Of a stretch of DNA of 64,000 bases, positions 61,231 through 64,000 are shown piece after piece (position 1 is the stretch's first letter; every line of letters begins with the position of its first letter). The DNA is taken from NCBI GenBank assembly GCA_029582155.1, contig CM055911.1:21944014-22008013 (forward strand). The letters are read 5' to 3'. The DNA comes from Panopea generosa. Taxonomy: Eukaryota > Mollusca > Bivalvia > Adapedonta > Hiatellidae. The notes under the pieces are model-generated. The model was given only the letters and a program-made list of their open reading frames with translations. It searched no databases and was not told the origin of the DNA. Made by a program: the position numbers and the translations under genes.

Positions 61231-63186
61231 GTAAGGATATATAATTTATGCATCAATTATTTGTTTTACTTGATGATTTTAACCTTAGTTTGGAAATTAA
61301 TATTGTAATAACGTTTTGTATTTGGCCGCTTTGTTATTTTTGGCATTAAATAAAATAGGGTGAAGGGATAGGGATATTCCAAAAAATAATCGTCGCTTGA
61401 TCCGGCGTATGCTGGATCTTAAACCGATCAAATATAAGTCAACGCCCCTCTTAAATTAGCTATGCCCCATCTAAAATCATCATTTTCTTCCTCTTCCACT
61501 CAACCTTCAACTACTCAAAAATTGCCGAAAATGTACGCCCCACCAACATGCAATCCTGTATCAACCGTTGATTGTATCTGCGACATGTTTGTTAAATTAT
61601 TTGGACTCTAATGGGGTTAATGGCCGGCGGCGATGATAAACCTGATAAAATGCAACGTTAAAGTACTTTGTAACATGCTTAATGACATGAATAGTTCGGC
61701 TGTGAATGTCAACGCATCGACAGGTACATTGTGTATTCTGACTATACAACGTGTGCGGCCACCGACACAATTAATATCAACAAAATACTGAATATGGTTC
61801 TTAGCTTAAAAATATGTATTTTACTTCGATTGTGAAACAATTTCATACAATTAGGTCACTGTTACAACATAGGTAAATAATGGTCGATGTCTTACTGGGT
61901 AGAACCAGTAATAAGCATATGCTGATAAAACAGAACAGTTACAGTTTTGTTTGCGTATTAAGCGTCATTTCTATGCCATCGAGGGCTAACAGACTAATCA
62001 CCCTTTCCTGGGATACTGGAACCCTCTCCTGGGATACTGGAAGGTTAACACGTACTCGAGCACACCAATTTTCGTAATCAGCTGTGAGAGATGAATGACC
62101 AGGAGATGCAATGTGGTATATAAATCATCACTAAGACTGTGGCCGGGTGGGGATTCGAACTCACGACCCCTGGATTGGTAGTTAGACGCGTTACCGACCG
62201 GGCTTACCTGTCCTGACACCAGTAACAGTAATCAAACGTAACTACGATAATGAACAGTGTTGTATACGGGAACAACACACAACTCTCCGCTGCTTGGCCC
62301 AGCCCGCTCTACGCGCGGTTGTTTTAGTGGCATATCTACAAGCCAGCTATTTTCATTGGAACATTCTATACTTATGTATAGGGATTACATTACATGTTAC
62401 TAAGTATTCGAAAATAATTAATATTATATACTCTTCAGTCTTTTGAAACATTCTGTCCGTTAATATGGAGATCGTGGTCTGGTAGGGGACAATTGGACCT
62501 GGTATAGGAGAGTCACGAGCATGTTTCATCACCTAGCACGAGATGTACGTGTGCATGTATCAGCATACTCTTAGTAAACAGACATACATCCAGTGTGATT
62601 TGTACAAGTTGTTAAAACCTGTTTTACAGTCGATGTAAAAATAGCTTAAAACTAAACCAGCATACGTCTTTGCAATAGTTTAATGCACATAGCGTATATA
62701 TAACTTTTACATTAAGTGTTGACAGTAGATATTTAAATTTAAGGCTGTGCCGGTGCTGGGACAGACTATCCTGCATTCATGGCTTCGCTGTCCGCTGACC
62801 TACTCCATTGCAGTCGGCAACAGCCAGTTGTATTCGACTCTGTCAAACTTAATGTTGGCAACTCGTACAATAACAACCACGGGGTGTTTACGGCGCCGAT
62901 TGCAGGAACATACGCCTTCACTGCAACTCTCTCCGTTATTCCGAACAATATGTACCACACCGCATTCGTGAAGAATAACGCGTCAAATGAGATTGGATAT
63001 TTGTACACGGATCCACTTCAAATTTGGTTGGAGAGAAGTACCACAGTTCTTACGCACCTTGACATCGGAGACGAGGTCTGGATGGTGTGTCTGTCCGACT
63101 CACGGATAGAAGGAGATCACAATCACGGCTGGGAAGGAGCCAATGACTTCCACTCACACATGTCTGGATTTCTCGTCAGTACGTAA
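61017..63186 (+). CDS. Secreted coiled-coil C1q-domain protein, two exons
   Basis: Predicted 218-residue secreted lectin-like protein. Exon 1 is 61017-61230 and exon 2 is 62744-63186; they are joined by a 1513-bp intron with GT (gtaagg) and AG ends in phase 1, and the joined length is exactly 219 codons including the stop. Residues 1 to about 19 form a hydrophobic signal peptide. Residues about 30-66 form a short coiled coil (V33, L36, L40, L50, V54, L57, I61, V64). Residues about 80-218 form a C1q globular domain. There is no collagen stretch, as in most bivalve C1q-domain proteins. By family knowledge such proteins trimerise, and many bind microbial surfaces as innate immune recognition molecules; ligand and tissue cannot be read from the sequence. 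The start has A at -3 and the signal peptide follows directly. The acceptor pyrimidine tract is weak, and an extra small exon in the intron cannot be excluded. No AATAAA lies close downstream; ATTAAA occurs at 63440. Confidence 0.88.
61800..61930 (-). repeat. SINE family D fragment in the C1q intron
   Basis: Matches the body and 3' end of family D (attttacttcgattgtgaaac, then gggtagaaccagtaa). No head. Confidence 0.55.
61945..62218 (-). mobile_element. SINE family A in the C1q intron
   Basis: Antisense to the gene. Good head (gtaacgcgtctaac and gagttcgaatccccac on the minus strand) and full body. A 21-bp piece is tandemly duplicated (62001-62021 and 62022-62042). It could contribute cryptic splice sites. 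Confidence 0.82.
62744..63186 (+). CDS. C1q gene exon 2: C1q globular domain
   Basis: The exon completes codon 72 (Gly) and carries the whole C1q domain. Visible family landmarks are P81-A-F near the domain start, F102, the N108/G110/Y113-N region, G118-V-F-T-A-P123 followed by G126-T-Y-A-F130, the G180-D-E-V-W184 segment, and the C-terminal S212-G-F-L strand that ends C1q domains. The upstream limit is set by a TAA in frame at 62740-62742 and by the AG at 62742-62743. An open frame starting at the internal Met at 62779 would cut off the first strand and is not the likely start. The stop codon TAA is at 63184-63186. Confidence 0.9.
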
Positions 63187-63369
63187 CATGAAGGGCCGAT
63201 GAACCAACGGAGTCGAGAAAGTATAGTTGCTTTAGACATTTAAGGAAGCAGATTACTCACAGAACAGTTAATTTTAATATTTTCTACATAGAGAGAAATA
63301 TACCTCTAGATCACTGCAAACATTATTTAGTACGTTTATTGTTCCTATACATACCTGTTAGCCAACCTG

Positions 63370-63545
63370 TCTTAAGCAGCCATTCAGGGAAAAGAGTAAA
63401 AATGACCCCTTAAGGCAGGTGGCTGCTTAATACAGGTTGATTAAAGCTGAAATTATAAAAATGGTAAATAGAAAATGTGGCTGTTTAAGACGTGTTGCTC
63501 AATAGAGATGGCCTCTACATGTAACACATGTTCAACTGTAGTTAC
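63370..63545 (+). repeat. Family R repeat, right of the C1q gene
   Basis: The direct partner of 60635-60785. It may overlap the 3' UTR of the C1q gene, because the only ATTAAA signal noted (63440) lies in it. Confidence 0.6.
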
Positions 63546-64000
63546 CTGTTACTTCAAATATGCATAAAAACACGAGATGACAAGGATCATCCAGGTTATC
63601 AAACATTGTCCTACGCTCAACTGAAGATTTCATGCTCAACTCAAAAAACAATTCGACTCATTATAAAATACATGTAAATACCTCTAATTTTCTACATCAA
63701 ATCTACTATACTACTCTCAATTCCAAAGCTGAGTCAACCGTTTGCGTTTTAACTTGTGATTTTAAATGATTCCTGAATACTGAGTCAAACTGTCGAGTTG
63801 AGCATGAAAAAAAAAGTTGCTTTTTTCACAATTTCTGTATTACTGGCAGCTTACAACAACGTTCGTCTATAGATGCAGGTACATGTATGTCCAAGTGTTG
63901 TACTCCTTAGATTGGTTTACACCTTATTCTATCAATTCAAAGATTCAGACCTTGTGTCTTGCCACAACAAATTTACGGGGATACTACCTTCAAATTATGG
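63546..64000. other. No feature recognised
   Basis: Downstream flank of the C1q gene; no exon or repeat identified up to the window end. Confidence 0.4.

Larger units (their letters stand above)
61231..62743 (+). other. Intron of the C1q gene
   Basis: The 1513-bp phase-1 intron starts gtaagg and ends aaatttaag. It contains a fragment of SINE family D (61800-61930) and an antisense copy of SINE family A (61945-62218), so its length is partly due to retroposed DNA. I see nothing coding in the rest. The phase-1 boundary in front of the C1q domain fits exon shuffling of that domain. Confidence 0.75.

Noticed and set aside
62779..63186. C1q ORF as a single-exon gene starting at the internal Met
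   Set aside because: It would lack a signal peptide and the first C1q strand; the upstream in-frame codons and phase-matched splice join to 61017-61230 explain it better.
1..64000. Bacterial operon, phage or biosynthetic cluster
   Set aside because: No packed long ORFs, ribosome binding sites or operon spacing; the content is animal repeats and a spliced gene.

Overview
The window looks like noncoding nuclear DNA of an invertebrate animal, most likely a bivalve mollusc. It is AT-rich, has no operon-like gene packing, carries spliced coding sequence, and is full of tRNA-headed SINEs, MITE-like elements, a Tc1/mariner fossil, a LINE tail and several minisatellites. The only confident gene is a two-exon secreted coiled-coil + C1q-domain protein at the right end (61017-63186). 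That architecture is strongly expanded in bivalves, which with the SINE content is the basis for the taxonomic guess. The species cannot be named from the sequence.

The main structural result is that much of the left three quarters is a mosaic of old, diverged duplications. A block 'X' occurs three times: X1 1730-9230 (+), X2 19430-25700 (+) and X3 28560-40450 (inverted). A block 'Y' occurs twice: Y1 9470-13570 (+) and Y2 43245-47060 (inverted). Short anchors occur in the same order within each copy. Together Y1-X2 and X3-Y2 form a large imperfect inverted duplication with its centre near 27 kb, and X1 is an extra direct copy. Some SINE insertions are shared by the copies, so they predate the duplication. 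A Tc1 fossil, a short SINE with an 8-bp target duplication and a 2.5-kb satellite are private to one copy and are therefore younger.

Layout. 1-13.6 kb: 49-bp minisatellite, X1 with embedded Tc1 fossil and SINEs, then Y1 with a MITE and a LINE 3' end. 13.6-19.4 kb: mostly unassigned, with a three-copy ~0.4-kb tandem duplication. 19.4-25.7 kb: X2. 25.7-28.5 kb: centre, with one full-length SINE. 28.5-47 kb: inverted X3 and Y2, including the 73-bp satellite and a 44-bp array. 47-60 kb: 35-bp and 34-bp arrays, an inverted-arm structure, SINEs, a hairpin element and a possible short conserved coding fragment present twice. 60-64 kb: the C1q gene flanked by two direct copies of another repeat.

I found no new enzymatic, defence or biosynthetic system. 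The points most worth checking are the inverted segmental duplication, a repeat family carrying CCAAT and CRE-like motifs, and the twice-seen short ORF fragment. All similarity statements are by-eye alignments inside this window; no database or alignment program was used.
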